Source: Pseudomonadota bacterium (GTDB lineage: Bacteria > Pseudomonadota > Alphaproteobacteria > Rhizobiales > Hyphomicrobiaceae). From it: a DNA stretch of 64,000 nucleotides. This document shows positions 32,456 to 42,226 of this stretch, one piece after another. The DNA is taken from the NCBI GenBank assembly GCA_023423275.1, contig JAFAFW010000110.1:153595-217594 (forward strand). Reading direction: 5' to 3'. Position numbers and translations under genes: made by a program. The notes under the pieces are model-generated. The model saw nothing but the letters and a program-made list of their open reading frames with translations, ran no database searches and was not told the origin of the DNA. Numbering within the stretch: the first letter of the stretch is position 1; every line of letters begins with the position of its first letter.

Positions 32456-33910
32456 CTATGCGTATCCCGGCGGCGGCACGAACGCCTGAAACTCTTTCTC
32501 CAGCATGCGCGCCAGGGCGATCGTCGTCCGGTCGCCATACTGCGGCCCGACGATTTGCACGCCGACCGGCAAGCCGTCGTTGGTAAATCCGGCCGGCGCC
32601 ACCGTCGATGGCAGGTAGGCGACACCGGAAAAGCCCGCCCAAAACAGCTGATCGGTCGTCGGCACCTGCTTACCGTTGACCGTAATCGTGCGTTCGTGGC
32701 GCTCGCCATCATGGTTATGCGGACAGGCTGCACTTGCCGCGGCCGGACAGATGAGGACATCCCATTCGCCGAAGAACTCTGCCCACGCCAGCCGCAACTG
32801 ATGGCGGCGGTTGTTGAAATGCAGCCAATCGCGATGCAGCATCGCATTGGCCCGCGCCATCCGCGCCAGATAGCTGTCATTGCCGGGACCGAGACGACGC
32901 GCCGCCTCCAGGTTGGCCGCGATCATTTCATCCGTCAGTCGGCCCGATGTGGCCGATCGCAACAACCCGATGTAAACGCGATTGATCTCTGCCATGCCGA
33001 ATGCAGGACGGGCCGTCTCGCTGACTTTGGCACCGGACTTCGCCAGGAATTCCGCAACCGCTGCGATGCGCGTCTGCACGGCCTCATCCACCTCCGAACA
33101 GGGATCGGCGCGCATCACGGCCACCTTGAAGTCGGCGATGCGGCCGTGATGCGACGGCTTGAGCTCGAGCCGCCAGCCCGCTGCGTCGATCCCGTCGGCG
33201 CCGGCCATCACCGACAATCCCAGATCGAGATCCTCTGCACTGCGCGCCATCGGCCCGACGACGGAAATGTCGGTCTGGGCAACGACGCCCGGCATGGCTT
33301 GGCCGCGTGGGGAACAGATCCCCCAGGTCGGCTTGTGCCCGAAAACACCGCAATAATGCGCCGGGTTGCGGATCGAAGCGCCGATATCGCTGCCCGCCTC
33401 CAAGCCTGTCAGCCCGGCAGCGAGCGCCGCTGCCGATCCGCCCGAGGACCCACCGGGCGACAAAGCGACATTCCAGGGGTTGTTCGTTGTTCCATAAATC
33501 GCATTGAAGCTTTGCCAGTCGGCGAGATAAATCGGCACATTCGTCTTGCCGAACAGAATCGCGCCCGCAGACAGGAAACGTTCGACGGCAGCGGCGTTAC
33601 GATCGGGCAAATTGTTCGTCAGATCCGGGACACCCCACGTCGTCGGCATGCCCACGACGTCGAAACTCTCCTTGATCGTCATCGGCACGCCGTGCAACGG
33701 CCCCCAGCTTTCGCCTCGCGCCAACGCGTCATCTGCAGCCTGTGCCCTGGCGCGCGCTTCCGGTATCGCGGTCGTGATGATCGCGTTGAGGCCTGGATTG
33801 TAAAGATCCACGCGCTTCAGAAACAGATCGAGAAGTTCAACCGCGCTGACAGACTTGCGCTGGATCTCTGCTGCGAGTTGTCCAGCCGAGCGAAACGGAA
33901 GATCGAGCAT
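32456..33910 (-). CDS. Amidase of the amidase-signature family
   Basis: This 484-residue enzyme has the Ser-cisSer-Lys triad: Lys in PMTIKESFDV (about 80), the Gly/Ser-rich PGGSSGGSAAALA (about 152-163) with the cis-Ser, and the nucleophile Ser in GSDIGASIRNPA (about 179). It would hydrolyse an aliphatic or aryl amide in the cytoplasm. The start is ATG 33910 with GAAGGAGAG upstream. The C-terminal part keeps the family's YLPSTVAPAGF text. The substrate is unknown. It is divergent from the small gene at 34085. Confidence 0.92.
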   Translation of the reverse strand: MLDLPFRSAGQLAAEIQRKSVSAVELLDLFLKRVDLYNPGLNAIITTAIPEARARAQAADDALARGESWGPLHGVPMTIKESFDVVGMPTTWGVPDLTNNLPDRNAAAVERFLSAGAILFGKTNVPIYLADWQSFNAIYGTTNNPWNVALSPGGSSGGSAAALAAGLTGLEAGSDIGASIRNPAHYCGVFGHKPTWGICSPRGQAMPGVVAQTDISVVGPMARSAEDLDLGLSVMAGADGIDAAGWRLELKPSHHGRIADFKVAVMRADPCSEVDEAVQTRIAAVAEFLAKSGAKVSETARPAFGMAEINRVYIGLLRSATSGRLTDEMIAANLEAARRLGPGNDSYLARMARANAMLHRDWLHFNNRRHQLRLAWAEFFGEWDVLICPAAASAACPHNHDGERHERTITVNGKQVPTTDQLFWAGFSGVAYLPSTVAPAGFTNDGLPVGVQIVGPQYGDRTTIALARMLEKEFQAFVPPPGYA

Positions 33911-34084
33911 CGCATCTCTCCTTCATGACAACCGCATCATCGGGCGCGATCACGTGTCTCGCAAGTCTGCCAAAATTATCATGCGCACGGTTGCAAAGTT
34001 GAATCGAAGCAGCAAAACTCGAATTATCGGGAACGCTGCGCGGACGTGCACGTTTGCTGTCGGAATTCCCCGATCGAAATCGAG

Positions 34085-34492
34085 ATGAGTGATGCAATGA
34101 GAAAACCCGGCAAACACGGCAAGGAGTCGAGAGACAGCGGGATGAATGATTCTGAATGCGACGACGTCATCGACGAATGTGAGTGCAGCGATGAGGCGTT
34201 GAGTAAGATCATCGCAATGACGCACGAAGACGCCGAGTTCCAGTTCGGCTTCCCGTATGCAATGCGCCGCCGGTTGAGAAAGACCAGCGTGAAGGAGACC
34301 CGCGAGGGCCGCCATCACCATATCCGCTACGCCGGTCGCGGCCGACAGGTTCCCTCCTCGCTCTCCGTCATCATTGACATGGGCACCGAGAGAACGAAGG
34401 CCGATCTTTACGAAGAGGCCCGGCGCTGTGACATCCCTGGCCGGTCGCGGATGTCCAAGAGCGAGTTGGCTATCGCAATCGAAGCCTGCTGA
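34085..34492 (+). CDS. Small protein with a C-terminal Rho-N/SAP-like domain
   Basis: From ATG 34085 the protein has 135 residues. The first third is polar and acidic (NDSECDDVIDECECSDEAL), the middle is basic with a His cluster (REGRHHHIRYAGRGRQ), and the C-terminus reads TKADLYEEARRCDIPGRSRM and SKSELAIAIEA. This matches the short helix-extended-helix motif of Rho N-terminal and SAP-like domains, which bind nucleic acid. The motif favours this strand over a long overlapping frame on the minus strand. The role is unknown; nucleic-acid binding is inferred from the motif. Confidence 0.6.
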   Translation: MSDAMRKPGKHGKESRDSGMNDSECDDVIDECECSDEALSKIIAMTHEDAEFQFGFPYAMRRRLRKTSVKETREGRHHHIRYAGRGRQVPSSLSVIIDMGTERTKADLYEEARRCDIPGRSRMSKSELAIAIEAC

Positions 34493-34622
34493 CACGCAGA
34501 ACCCCTGTTTCCGATCGCATCTTCGCGTCTCCCTCGCTGCCGATTGAAATACAGGCCTTGTGCTGATCCCGGTGAAGCGCCACGTTGCCCGCCACGGCTT
34601 CACGACATGAGAGCACACCTCT

Positions 34623-36089
34623 TTGCGCCTAAACGACCTTGCCGATGGAACCATCGACGCTCTGAAAAGCGCGGGCTCCTACCTCACCGATCTTGCAACA
34701 CCGACGCTGCGTCTCGGCGTGACGGGGCTCGCGCGATCCGGCAAAACCGTTTTCATCACGGCCCTGATCCGCAATCTCACAGCGGGCGGTCGGCTGCCGT
34801 TTTTCGAGCCCTACGCCGAAGGCCGCGTCTTGCGTGCCTATTTGCAACCGCAACCTGACGACAATGTCCCGCGCTTCGACTATGAGGCGCATATCTCGGC
34901 GTTGACTGCCGAGCCCCCGCGCTGGCCGGAAAGCACGCGCCATGTGAGCGAATTGCGCGTCACCATCGAGTATCAACCCGCAAATGTTGTATGGCGCGCG
35001 GTTAGTCCGGGCCGCCTCCATGTCGACATCGTCGACTATCCGGGCGAATGGCTTCTCGATCTCGGCCTGCTCGACCAGAGCTACGAGGAGTGGTCGCGGG
35101 AGGCCTTGATGCTGGCCCGCGAGCCGCAACGCCACGCGGCGGCGAAAGAGTGGCTGGCATATCTGCAAAGCCTTGATCCCGCAGCGTCGCTCGACGAGCA
35201 GGTCGCGCTGGAGGGCGCGCGCCTGTTCACGGCCTATCTGAGAGCCGCGCGCGAGGATGAGCCCGCGCTATCGACGCTCGGCCCCGGCCGATTTCTGCTT
35301 CCTGGTGATCTCGCCGGATCGCCGCTGCTGACATTCGTGCCGCTTGAGATGTCCCCTGACTGGACGATCCCGCGCGACTCTCTGGCGGCCATGATGCAGC
35401 GCCGCTTCGAGAGCTACAAAACGCACGTGGTCAAACCGTTTTTCCGCGAGCATTTCAGCCGCCTCGACCGGCAGATCGTCCTGATCGACGTTCTGGCGGC
35501 GCTCAATGCCGGACCGTCGGCGACCACCGATCTGAGCCGGGCGCTCGAAGCCTCGCTGCGCGCCTTCCGTCCCGGCGCCCGCAGTTGGCTTGCGAGCATC
35601 CTGCCCCGGCGCATCGATCGCATCCTGTTCGCGGCCAGCAAGGCCGATCATCTGCCGAGCAGCTCACATGACCGGCTCGAAGCCATTCTGCGTCTCATGA
35701 CGGAACAGGCCGCAGCCCGCGCCACCTTCGCCGGTGCGAGTGTCGGCGTCATCGCCATGGCGGCGTTGCGGGCGACGCGCGAGGTCGAAGCACAGCACAG
35801 GGGAGAGCGCATGGCCTGCATTCGCGGCGTGCCGCTCAGCGGCCAGAAGCTTGGCGAGCAGACGTTCGACGGGACGTCGGAAGTCGCCTTGTTCCCGGGC
35901 GATCTGCCCGCCGACCCGCACCAGCTTCTGTTGCCTGGCGCCGACACCGCACAGAACGCGGTGCAGTTCATTCGCTTTCGTCCGCCGCGTCTTGCCCGCC
36001 TGCCATGGGTCGCAGGCGAGCCGCAGCCCTGGCCTCACGTGCGTCTCGACCGCGCGTTGCAATTCCTGATCGGAGACCGCCTGTCATGA
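34623..36089 (+). CDS. ycjX: YcjX-like P-loop protein
   Basis: This 488-residue protein starts at TTG 34623 and carries the P-loop GLARSGKT (about 35-42) and the switch-like VDIVDYPGEWLLDLGLL near 135-150. Later it has FIRFRPPRL and the C-terminal HVRLDRALQFLIGDRL of the family. YcjX proteins are GTP/ATP-binding stress proteins conserved with a DUF697 membrane protein, which is exactly the next gene (ATGA overlap at 36086). Their job at the inner membrane is not settled; envelope-stress links are known in gammaproteobacteria. The length is normal. Confidence 0.93.
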   Translation: MRLNDLADGTIDALKSAGSYLTDLATPTLRLGVTGLARSGKTVFITALIRNLTAGGRLPFFEPYAEGRVLRAYLQPQPDDNVPRFDYEAHISALTAEPPRWPESTRHVSELRVTIEYQPANVVWRAVSPGRLHVDIVDYPGEWLLDLGLLDQSYEEWSREALMLAREPQRHAAAKEWLAYLQSLDPAASLDEQVALEGARLFTAYLRAAREDEPALSTLGPGRFLLPGDLAGSPLLTFVPLEMSPDWTIPRDSLAAMMQRRFESYKTHVVKPFFREHFSRLDRQIVLIDVLAALNAGPSATTDLSRALEASLRAFRPGARSWLASILPRRIDRILFAASKADHLPSSSHDRLEAILRLMTEQAAARATFAGASVGVIAMAALRATREVEAQHRGERMACIRGVPLSGQKLGEQTFDGTSEVALFPGDLPADPHQLLLPGADTAQNAVQFIRFRPPRLARLPWVAGEPQPWPHVRLDRALQFLIGDRLS

Positions 36090-37102
36090 CGGCCGAGACA
36101 CCGCATCGTGGGCCGCGCGTGTTCGATCCGGACGATCCGGCCCTCGTCAACGAACCTCCGCCCTCGGTCGACGGCAGGGCTCCCGACGAACTTGCCGCCG
36201 ACAATCCAGATGCGACCGCGGCGCCCTCGGTTCTGCCGCCACGGCGCGTGAAATGGGGCGCGGTGCTTGGCTCAGCCCTCCTCGGCCTCGCCGCGTTGGC
36301 TCTCAGCGTCTGGCTCACCCGTTTCGTCACCGACGCCCTGGCACGCGATGATTTCATCGGCTGGATGGCAACCATCCTTGTTGCGATCGCGGCAATCTCA
36401 GCCCTGGCCATCCTGCTGCGCGAGACCATCGGGCTGATGCGGCTGCGGCGGCTCGGACGATTGCGCCGTGATCTCGAGGCCAGCATTGATGGGCGTGATC
36501 AGCGTGAGGAGAAACGCCATCTGCGCGACCTGATCGGCACCTTGTCGAGCCGCGACGATCTGAGATGGAGCATCGCGCGTTATCGCGAACACGAGGCAGA
36601 TGTCCGCGATCCGGGAGATCTCGCCCGTCTCGCGGACCGGGAAATCTTTGCCCCGCTCGACCAGCGCGCCAAGCGTATCGTGCTGACATCGGCCAAGCGC
36701 GTCAGCGTCGTCACCGCAATAAGCCCGGCACCGGTCGTCGATGTCGTGTTCGTGCTGGTCGAAAACCTACGCATGTTACGCACGCTGGCCACGCTTTACG
36801 GTGGCCGGCCCGGGATCATGGCGGCTCTGAAGCTCGGCCGCATGGTCGTGACACACCTCGTCGCCACAGGCGGTGTCGCATTGACGGATGATCTGCTGGG
36901 TCAGTTTCTCGGCCAGGACCTGTTGCGCCGCCTGTCGCGGCGGCTTGGCGAAGGCGCGTTCAATGGCGCGATGACGGCGCGCATCGGAACAGCGGCCATC
37001 CAGGTGATCCGTCCGCTGCCCTTTCTGGACGCCCCGCCTGTGCGGGTCAGGGATTTTCTTTCCGAGTTGTTTCGGACGGGAGCCGGTGGGACGAAGGCGT
37101 GA
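36086..37102 (+). CDS. DUF697 (YcjF/TIGR01620) inner-membrane partner of YcjX
   Basis: This 338-residue protein has a Pro-rich cytoplasmic N-terminus (about 1-60), two membrane helices (about 65-90 and 95-118), a charged helical linker rich in Arg/Glu and the DUF697 region (about 205-310) with GRPGIMAALKLGRMVVTHLV. It starts at ATG 36086, overlapping the YcjX stop, so both are made from one message. YcjF-like proteins always accompany YcjX and presumably anchor it. It is convergent with opgH, 51 bases apart, without a clear terminator between. Confidence 0.9.
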   Translation: MTAETPHRGPRVFDPDDPALVNEPPPSVDGRAPDELAADNPDATAAPSVLPPRRVKWGAVLGSALLGLAALALSVWLTRFVTDALARDDFIGWMATILVAIAAISALAILLRETIGLMRLRRLGRLRRDLEASIDGRDQREEKRHLRDLIGTLSSRDDLRWSIARYREHEADVRDPGDLARLADREIFAPLDQRAKRIVLTSAKRVSVVTAISPAPVVDVVFVLVENLRMLRTLATLYGGRPGIMAALKLGRMVVTHLVATGGVALTDDLLGQFLGQDLLRRLSRRLGEGAFNGAMTARIGTAAIQVIRPLPFLDAPPVRVRDFLSELFRTGAGGTKA

Positions 37103-37153
37103 GGCCGGAAAATGCGCGGACAACCATGGCGTTTCGGACGTCCACCTCGTTAC

Positions 37154-39088
37154 TTACGCCGCGCGTGATATGTCGGACTCCGCCAAAGGGAGTGGATCTC
37201 CGGCCCAGTTCGCAGCGCGCTTGCGCGCGCTGACAAGGATCGACGGCGGAGCGCAATCATCCTTGGTCGACAGCAGATGCGACAGAACAGGTCCCGCGCA
37301 TCGGGCCGTCCACCACCCGAGCAACGCCGAGAACGACAATCCCAGAATAACTGGCGCCATCCAGCCCATGAGGCTGACCGAGACCGTAAAGCTCAACGCC
37401 GCCATCGCCAGGCCGATCAGGATGTGCCAGGTGTGAAAGCGAACGGAGTCCGACATCCGGATTCCTGTCTCGTCTCGCCGCTGCGCCTTCCAGCCCGCGT
37501 CCATGCCGACCAGGATCTGCGCGACGGCCGTCGTCTGCGTCGCCATCAGGATCGGCGCGATGAGCATCGAAAACAGGGTTTCGACCAATACGCCGCCAGT
37601 GACACGCAACGTCGCTCCGCGTTCACCGGATGCCGCCACACGGCGCAGTTCAAGGAGCAGCCCCACGGCCTTCGGCATCAAAACCACCGCCATGGTGGCG
37701 AGGAACAGCCGGAATGCCGCGCCGGGATCGACCACAGGCCAGATCGGAAACAGCGATTTCCCGTCAAGGAAATAGCTCGGAATGACATGCGTCCCCTGCA
37801 AGGCCAGCACGATGCCGACAGCAAGCGACAGGCCCCATATCGCGGAGACGAGGTAGGCCGTTGCACCCATGAGGAGATGGATGCGGCCCATCACCGTCAA
37901 TCCCCGCCGCCCCGCGATGGCCAGATGCTGGAGATTACCCTGCGCCCAGCGCCGATCGCGAACGACGAGTTCCACCAGCCCGGGAGGCGCACCTTCATAG
38001 GATCCCTCAAGCGACGGCGCCATGTGGACTTCCCAGCCGGCGCGCTGCAACAAAGCAGCCTCGACGAAATCATGGCTTTGAATGTGGCCGCCGAACGGAG
38101 CCGGCCCGGGGAGTTCCGGCAACCCCGCCGCGGATGCGAACGCCATTGTTCGAATGATTGCGTTGTGTCCCCAGTAATTCCCCTGATGGCGCTGCCATGC
38201 CGCCAGTCCGCTCGACACGGCAGGCCCATACAGCCCGGCCGCGAACTGCTGCAGCCGCTGAAAGATGGTCTGTCCGCCGACGAGCCGCGGAACGGTCTGA
38301 ATGAGCCCTGCCTGCGGATGGGATTGCATGGCCAGCACCAGGCGCACCAACGTGTCGCCCGACATCACGCTATCGGCGTCGAACACGATAAAATGGTCGT
38401 ACCCGGCACCGAAACGCTCGATCCAGTCGGCGATATTGCCGGACTTCTTGGCAGTATTCTCGCGGCGACGGCGGTAGTACACCGGCATCTGATCACTTAG
38501 CCGGTGAGCCAGCGCAGCAAACACCGCTTCCTCGCGCTGCCCGGCTTCGGCGCTGCGGCTATCGCTCAGGATGAAGACCTCGAAGCTCGACGTCTTTCCG
38601 AGAACCGCAAGGTCATCCACGATGGCTTCGACGGTCCCGGCGATCGTCGCGCAATCCTCGTGGTAAACAGGAAACAGCAGCGCCGTCCGCGTGTGAATCT
38701 CGCCGGACGCATCCGGCAGATCCAGCGTGTCGGAGCGCTCCCCCGCAAACAACGGCATCAACCCGACGACGGACGACAGGGAGCCCAGCGCAATCCAGCC
38801 GAACGCCATTGTCGAAAGGATCAGGAAAATCACCTGCAGCGGCGTGATCTGCACGAACGACAGCACCGAATGCAGTTCGCGAGCGAAACAGAAGGTCAGG
38901 AGCAGCGCGCCACCGAACAGCGCCGCCCGCGTCACCCATTGTCCGTCGGACGGTGACGACTTGCACACCGGACGCCTGCGGAATTCCTGCGTCGGCATCA
39001 GCAGAGATTGTTCCGGCGGCAGCATGGATGAGCCTGCATCCCGCAGGCTTGTCGCCGCTTCCATGGGACGGATCGTCTGTTGTCTCAT
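37154..39088 (-). CDS. opgH: Glucan biosynthesis glucosyltransferase H
   Basis: This 644-residue inner-membrane enzyme polymerises beta-1,2-linked glucose for osmoregulated periplasmic glucans. It has two N-terminal spans (about 50-105), a family-2 glycosyltransferase domain with FDADSVMSGD (DxD-like), GHIQSHDFVEAALL (acceptor site) and RRWAQGNLQH (the Q/RxxRW motif), and several C-terminal spans. The ATG at 39088 overlaps the opgG stop (ATGA); a longer frame upstream lies inside opgG and is rejected. The protein is shorter than the 800-plus residues of enterobacterial OpgH, mainly at the N-terminus. Confidence 0.94.
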   Translation of the reverse strand: MRQQTIRPMEAATSLRDAGSSMLPPEQSLLMPTQEFRRRPVCKSSPSDGQWVTRAALFGGALLLTFCFARELHSVLSFVQITPLQVIFLILSTMAFGWIALGSLSSVVGLMPLFAGERSDTLDLPDASGEIHTRTALLFPVYHEDCATIAGTVEAIVDDLAVLGKTSSFEVFILSDSRSAEAGQREEAVFAALAHRLSDQMPVYYRRRRENTAKKSGNIADWIERFGAGYDHFIVFDADSVMSGDTLVRLVLAMQSHPQAGLIQTVPRLVGGQTIFQRLQQFAAGLYGPAVSSGLAAWQRHQGNYWGHNAIIRTMAFASAAGLPELPGPAPFGGHIQSHDFVEAALLQRAGWEVHMAPSLEGSYEGAPPGLVELVVRDRRWAQGNLQHLAIAGRRGLTVMGRIHLLMGATAYLVSAIWGLSLAVGIVLALQGTHVIPSYFLDGKSLFPIWPVVDPGAAFRLFLATMAVVLMPKAVGLLLELRRVAASGERGATLRVTGGVLVETLFSMLIAPILMATQTTAVAQILVGMDAGWKAQRRDETGIRMSDSVRFHTWHILIGLAMAALSFTVSVSLMGWMAPVILGLSFSALLGWWTARCAGPVLSHLLSTKDDCAPPSILVSARKRAANWAGDPLPLAESDISRAA

Positions 39089-40641
39089 GCTTTCGTCCAG
39101 CGATAGAGCCAGCTTTCGGAGACGGCGCGCTCGCCACTCCGGAGGACAAGTCTCAATTCGATCAGATCCGCTGAGCCCGGCTGCAATTCGAAATTGCACC
39201 TGACCCCACCGATCTCCGGATACCGTTGCACAACAACGTTCGACACAGTTCCCGCACTGGCAGTCACATCGGCCACCGGCAATTCGGCCGCCTCCTTCAC
39301 TGCGGGGCCGTCGAAATCGACGGCGAACAGAACATTGCCTTTTCGGCTTTGCCCGCGGCGCGTCTTGTGGACCCGCGCCGCCGCCCAGGCTACCGGCACC
39401 GAAGCGCCCCATGTCAGCCTGTACGCAAAGGCTAACGGTTTGCCGGCCTCGAGCGTTCGCGCCGGACGCCAGAATGCGACGATATTGTCGTGAATCTCCT
39501 CGTCGGCGGGGATTTCGATCAGTTCGATATAACCATCGCCCCAGCCGCCTCTCGGCTCGACCCACAGAGTCGGACGATCCTGGTAACGGGCCTCCAGATC
39601 CTCGAAATTGGTAAACGACCGATCCCGCTGCGACAGACCGAAGCCTTTCGGGTCGCGATCAATGAACGCGCTCACCTGCAGCAGCTTCGGATTCGTCAGC
39701 GGCCGCCAGATCCGTTCGCCGTTGCCATTCAGGATCGCCAATCCTTCGCTGTCATGGACGGCTGGCCGCAAGTCGTTGCCGTTGCGGCGGTGCGCCGCTC
39801 CGTGAAGGAACATGCTTGTCAGGGGAGCCAGTCCGACGTGCGGCATGTCACGGCGAGGATAGATCGTCGCCTCGACATCCATCATCGTCGCTTGGCCGGG
39901 CTGGATCACAAAGCGGTAGGCGCCGGTGGTGGAGGGACTGTCGAGCAGAGCATGAACGATGATCTCTGGAGCTCCGGCGGCCGGCTTTTCGATCCAGAAG
40001 GTCCGGAACAGCGGAAACTCCTCACCACCCGGCTTGGCGGTGTTGATGGCAAGTCCGCGGGCCGATAGGCCGTAATGCTGCTCGCGTCCCACGGCGCGAA
40101 AGTAGGTAGCGCCCTGGAACACCGCATACTCATCCATCACGTCGGAGCGGTTGATCGGGCCGTGCACGCGAAACCCGGAAAATCCGAACGGCGCGGCCTG
40201 GGGCGGATTCGGGATCTGCGGCCCGATCGAGAACAGCGTGCCATCGGCTTTGAGCTGGCGCGCGCGGCCGCTGTCGACGATCCAGATATCGACCGGCGCG
40301 TCATAGATGTAGCCGACCGGAAACATCTGCAGCTCATAGTCGAGCTTCTCGCCCCGCCAGATGGATTGCTCCTGACGAAAGCGGATGTCGCGATACTGTT
40401 CGACGGTCAGCTTGCTGAATGGCTCCGGCACGTCGAGCTGCGGGCGTGTGAACGGCCGCTGCGACAATTGGAACGCCGCGGTCTTGACGAAGTCCGCATT
40501 GAACGCGCTCCCCTCCGGGGGGGCACCGCCCTCTGCCCAGGCGATATTCGCCAGCCACCCGACAGGAAGAACACTCCCCGCCAGCGCCCATGCTCCCGTT
40601 CTCTGGAGAACCGAACGGCGGCTCACGCCAGAACTCATCAT
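39085..40641 (-). CDS. opgG: Glucan biosynthesis protein G (OpgG/OpgD family), Tat-exported
   Basis: This protein of about 518 residues has a twin-arginine signal (SRRSVLQRTGAWALAGSVLP), followed by the OpgG domain: FNADFVKTAAFQLSQRPFT, YRDIRFRQEQSIW, YGLSARGLAINTAKPGGEEF and a C-terminal Ig-like part from about 400. It acts in the periplasm on the glucan backbone made by OpgH. Two ATG codons stand together at 40641 and 40638. A Tat signal is usual in the OpgD branch; here it serves the G position of an opgGH operon. A symmetric inverted repeat lies about 170 bases upstream. Confidence 0.93.
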   Translation of the reverse strand: MMSSGVSRRSVLQRTGAWALAGSVLPVGWLANIAWAEGGAPPEGSAFNADFVKTAAFQLSQRPFTRPQLDVPEPFSKLTVEQYRDIRFRQEQSIWRGEKLDYELQMFPVGYIYDAPVDIWIVDSGRARQLKADGTLFSIGPQIPNPPQAAPFGFSGFRVHGPINRSDVMDEYAVFQGATYFRAVGREQHYGLSARGLAINTAKPGGEEFPLFRTFWIEKPAAGAPEIIVHALLDSPSTTGAYRFVIQPGQATMMDVEATIYPRRDMPHVGLAPLTSMFLHGAAHRRNGNDLRPAVHDSEGLAILNGNGERIWRPLTNPKLLQVSAFIDRDPKGFGLSQRDRSFTNFEDLEARYQDRPTLWVEPRGGWGDGYIELIEIPADEEIHDNIVAFWRPARTLEAGKPLAFAYRLTWGASVPVAWAAARVHKTRRGQSRKGNVLFAVDFDGPAVKEAAELPVADVTASAGTVSNVVVQRYPEIGGVRCNFELQPGSADLIELRLVLRSGERAVSESWLYRWTKA

Positions 40642-40812
40642 GCCCCGATGTCCTGAAATTCTCAGACGCTCATTCTGCAACAGCCCGAACGTGCGGCCAG
40701 TGTCATGTCTTGCCCCTGCCGTCCCGTATCCGTCCGAACGCCGGCGCTTCCCATTCCCCATCCACGCCAAGTCCTTGAACGGATACCATTTCTCCAAATG
40801 TTTAGTGAGTCG

Positions 40813-40830
40813 CATTGTTAGGAAACAATG
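40813..40830. promoter_or_regulatory. Perfect 7+4+7 inverted repeat upstream of opgG
   Basis: CATTGTT, AGGA, AACAATG form a perfect inverted repeat about 170 bases before opgG and 70 bases after the cupin gene end (both on the minus strand). No T-run follows on the minus strand, so it does not look like a terminator for the cupin gene; a repressor operator is more likely. Confidence 0.4.
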
Positions 40831-40898
40831 TGGCGTTTTTTCCTGCCATTCGCAGATACGGTAAGGTTGTGCACGGACGACCTCCCAGACCGGCCCGA

Positions 40899-41417
40899 TC
40901 ATTGCCACAACAATGGCAGCCCTTGGCCAGCCCCGGCGATCGGGTCGAGGGATGGCAAAGCCACCTGAGGGATGAAGCCTAGCGCAATGGCCCGGTCCGA
41001 CGCCGTGGCCCGCCTCAGATCGACGTCATCCTGACCTTTCGGGTAGGCCCCGACAACGACGAGGCCGGCCCGCCGGTCGCGCCGGCAATGGCCGACACCA
41101 GCGGGAATGGTAACCGCATCCCCGGTCTCCAGCGCGAGAACAGGCCCCGAAGGTCCACCGAATTGAACTTCGGCAGCCCCGGCCGCCACGCCGAGCACCT
41201 CGTGGCACGTCGCATGATAATGATGGAACGAATAGATGCCGTTAACCCAACCGTGTCCCCACCCGTGCGTTGCAAATACGCCCTGGAAGAACCGCACGCA
41301 TTCGTCTGCCGATCCGACATCGGGAACGGCCGACCGGTAGATGACCAGCGGCAGCCGGTCATTGTTCGGGATGACGCCATCATCCTTCAAAAGGTGTGTC
41401 TCAACCTGCAGGGTCAT
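40899..41417 (-). CDS. YjlB-type cupin protein
   Basis: This 172-residue single cupin domain has the motif-1 text YSFHHYHATCHEVLGV (metal-binding His pair and Glu, near 70-85) and motif 2 TGDAVTIPAGVGHCR (near 110-124). It begins with THLLKDDGVIPNND, characteristic of the YjlB branch. From ATG 41417 the length is normal. Metal-dependent small-molecule binding or isomerisation is typical of cupins; the YjlB function is unknown. It lies upstream of opgG on the same strand, 257 bases away, so it is probably a separate unit. Confidence 0.82.
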   Translation of the reverse strand: MTLQVETHLLKDDGVIPNNDRLPLVIYRSAVPDVGSADECVRFFQGVFATHGWGHGWVNGIYSFHHYHATCHEVLGVAAGAAEVQFGGPSGPVLALETGDAVTIPAGVGHCRRDRRAGLVVVGAYPKGQDDVDLRRATASDRAIALGFIPQVALPSLDPIAGAGQGLPLLWQ

Positions 41418-41578
41418 CAGAGCGTCACTCCCTTCAGGCAGGTGAGTGAACCCGCAACACGGCCGAATGGGCACAAGCCTCGATGGTGCATTGCAGGGCT
41501 GGCGGCCGCGTGTAGTATCGCGCCGCGAAGCGTAAGCCGCACCCGGACCGCGGCCGAAGTTGCGTTAGGGGGTTCCGC

Positions 41579-42001
41579 ATGCCGATCGGTGAAGAATCGC
41601 TTTTGAACGCGATCATGCAGACGAGATCGCAGGTCGATTTCCTCTGGCAGTTTTTCATTACCGTGCAGATCGCGGTCTTTGCGCTGTTGTTCATCTACGA
41701 CCGGGCCGTCGACAGCCTGAACTCGTTCGCGCGCTTTCTGGCGATCTGCGCCGTCGGCGTTTTCGACTGGATCAATTCGCAGGCGCTCAAGAACAGCTAC
41801 ACGCTGCTCAGCGCCTTTCACGAGCAGTACCGTGCCGATTTCGGCCAGCCGCAAAGATTTCAATCCGCCCTCTACGAGCATTTCGTCCTGGCTAACTTCG
41901 ATGGTCGCGTCGACATTATCTCGATGACTCACGGCATTGCGTTCGTCGTTGTGCTCATAACCTTGCTCTGGCGCCGCTCCATGCAGCATCAGCCGAAGTA
42001 G
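41579..42001 (+). CDS. Unknown small inner-membrane protein
   Basis: This 140-residue protein has membrane helices at about 22-40 (WQFFITVQIAVFALLFIYDR), 48-65 (FARFLAICAVGVFDWINS) and 115-131 (THGIAFVVVLITLLW), with a soluble helical stretch between the second and third. It starts at ATG 41579. I do not recognise a family. It is divergent from the cupin gene and lies 225 bases before the LuxR gene on the same strand. Confidence 0.6.
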   Translation: MPIGEESLLNAIMQTRSQVDFLWQFFITVQIAVFALLFIYDRAVDSLNSFARFLAICAVGVFDWINSQALKNSYTLLSAFHEQYRADFGQPQRFQSALYEHFVLANFDGRVDIISMTHGIAFVVVLITLLWRRSMQHQPK

Positions 42002-42226
42002 CACCCGACCGCAAACTTCCCGGGTACAACGGGAACTGCCGGATACGGTTCCCCTCGCCGAAACGCTAACGCGTCTGCTACAAACTTATTTTGAACCATG
42101 TTCACCACATGGCGTTGCCCGTTTGCGTCATAGTTTGCTGTTTAAAATCCAAAAACAAAGACTAGCCAACGGTATTGATCGAAAAATATGCTAATATTTC
42201 ATATTTGATCAGGCTGGGGAGAGAAG

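Noticed and set aside
33950..34654. A 234-codon minus-strand frame opposite the small Rho-N-like gene.
   Set aside because: It shows no domain, while the plus strand carries a recognisable motif and start.
39089..39565. A long N-terminal extension of OpgH.
   Set aside because: It overlaps opgG in another frame, and the ATGA overlap at 39088 marks a normal coupled start.
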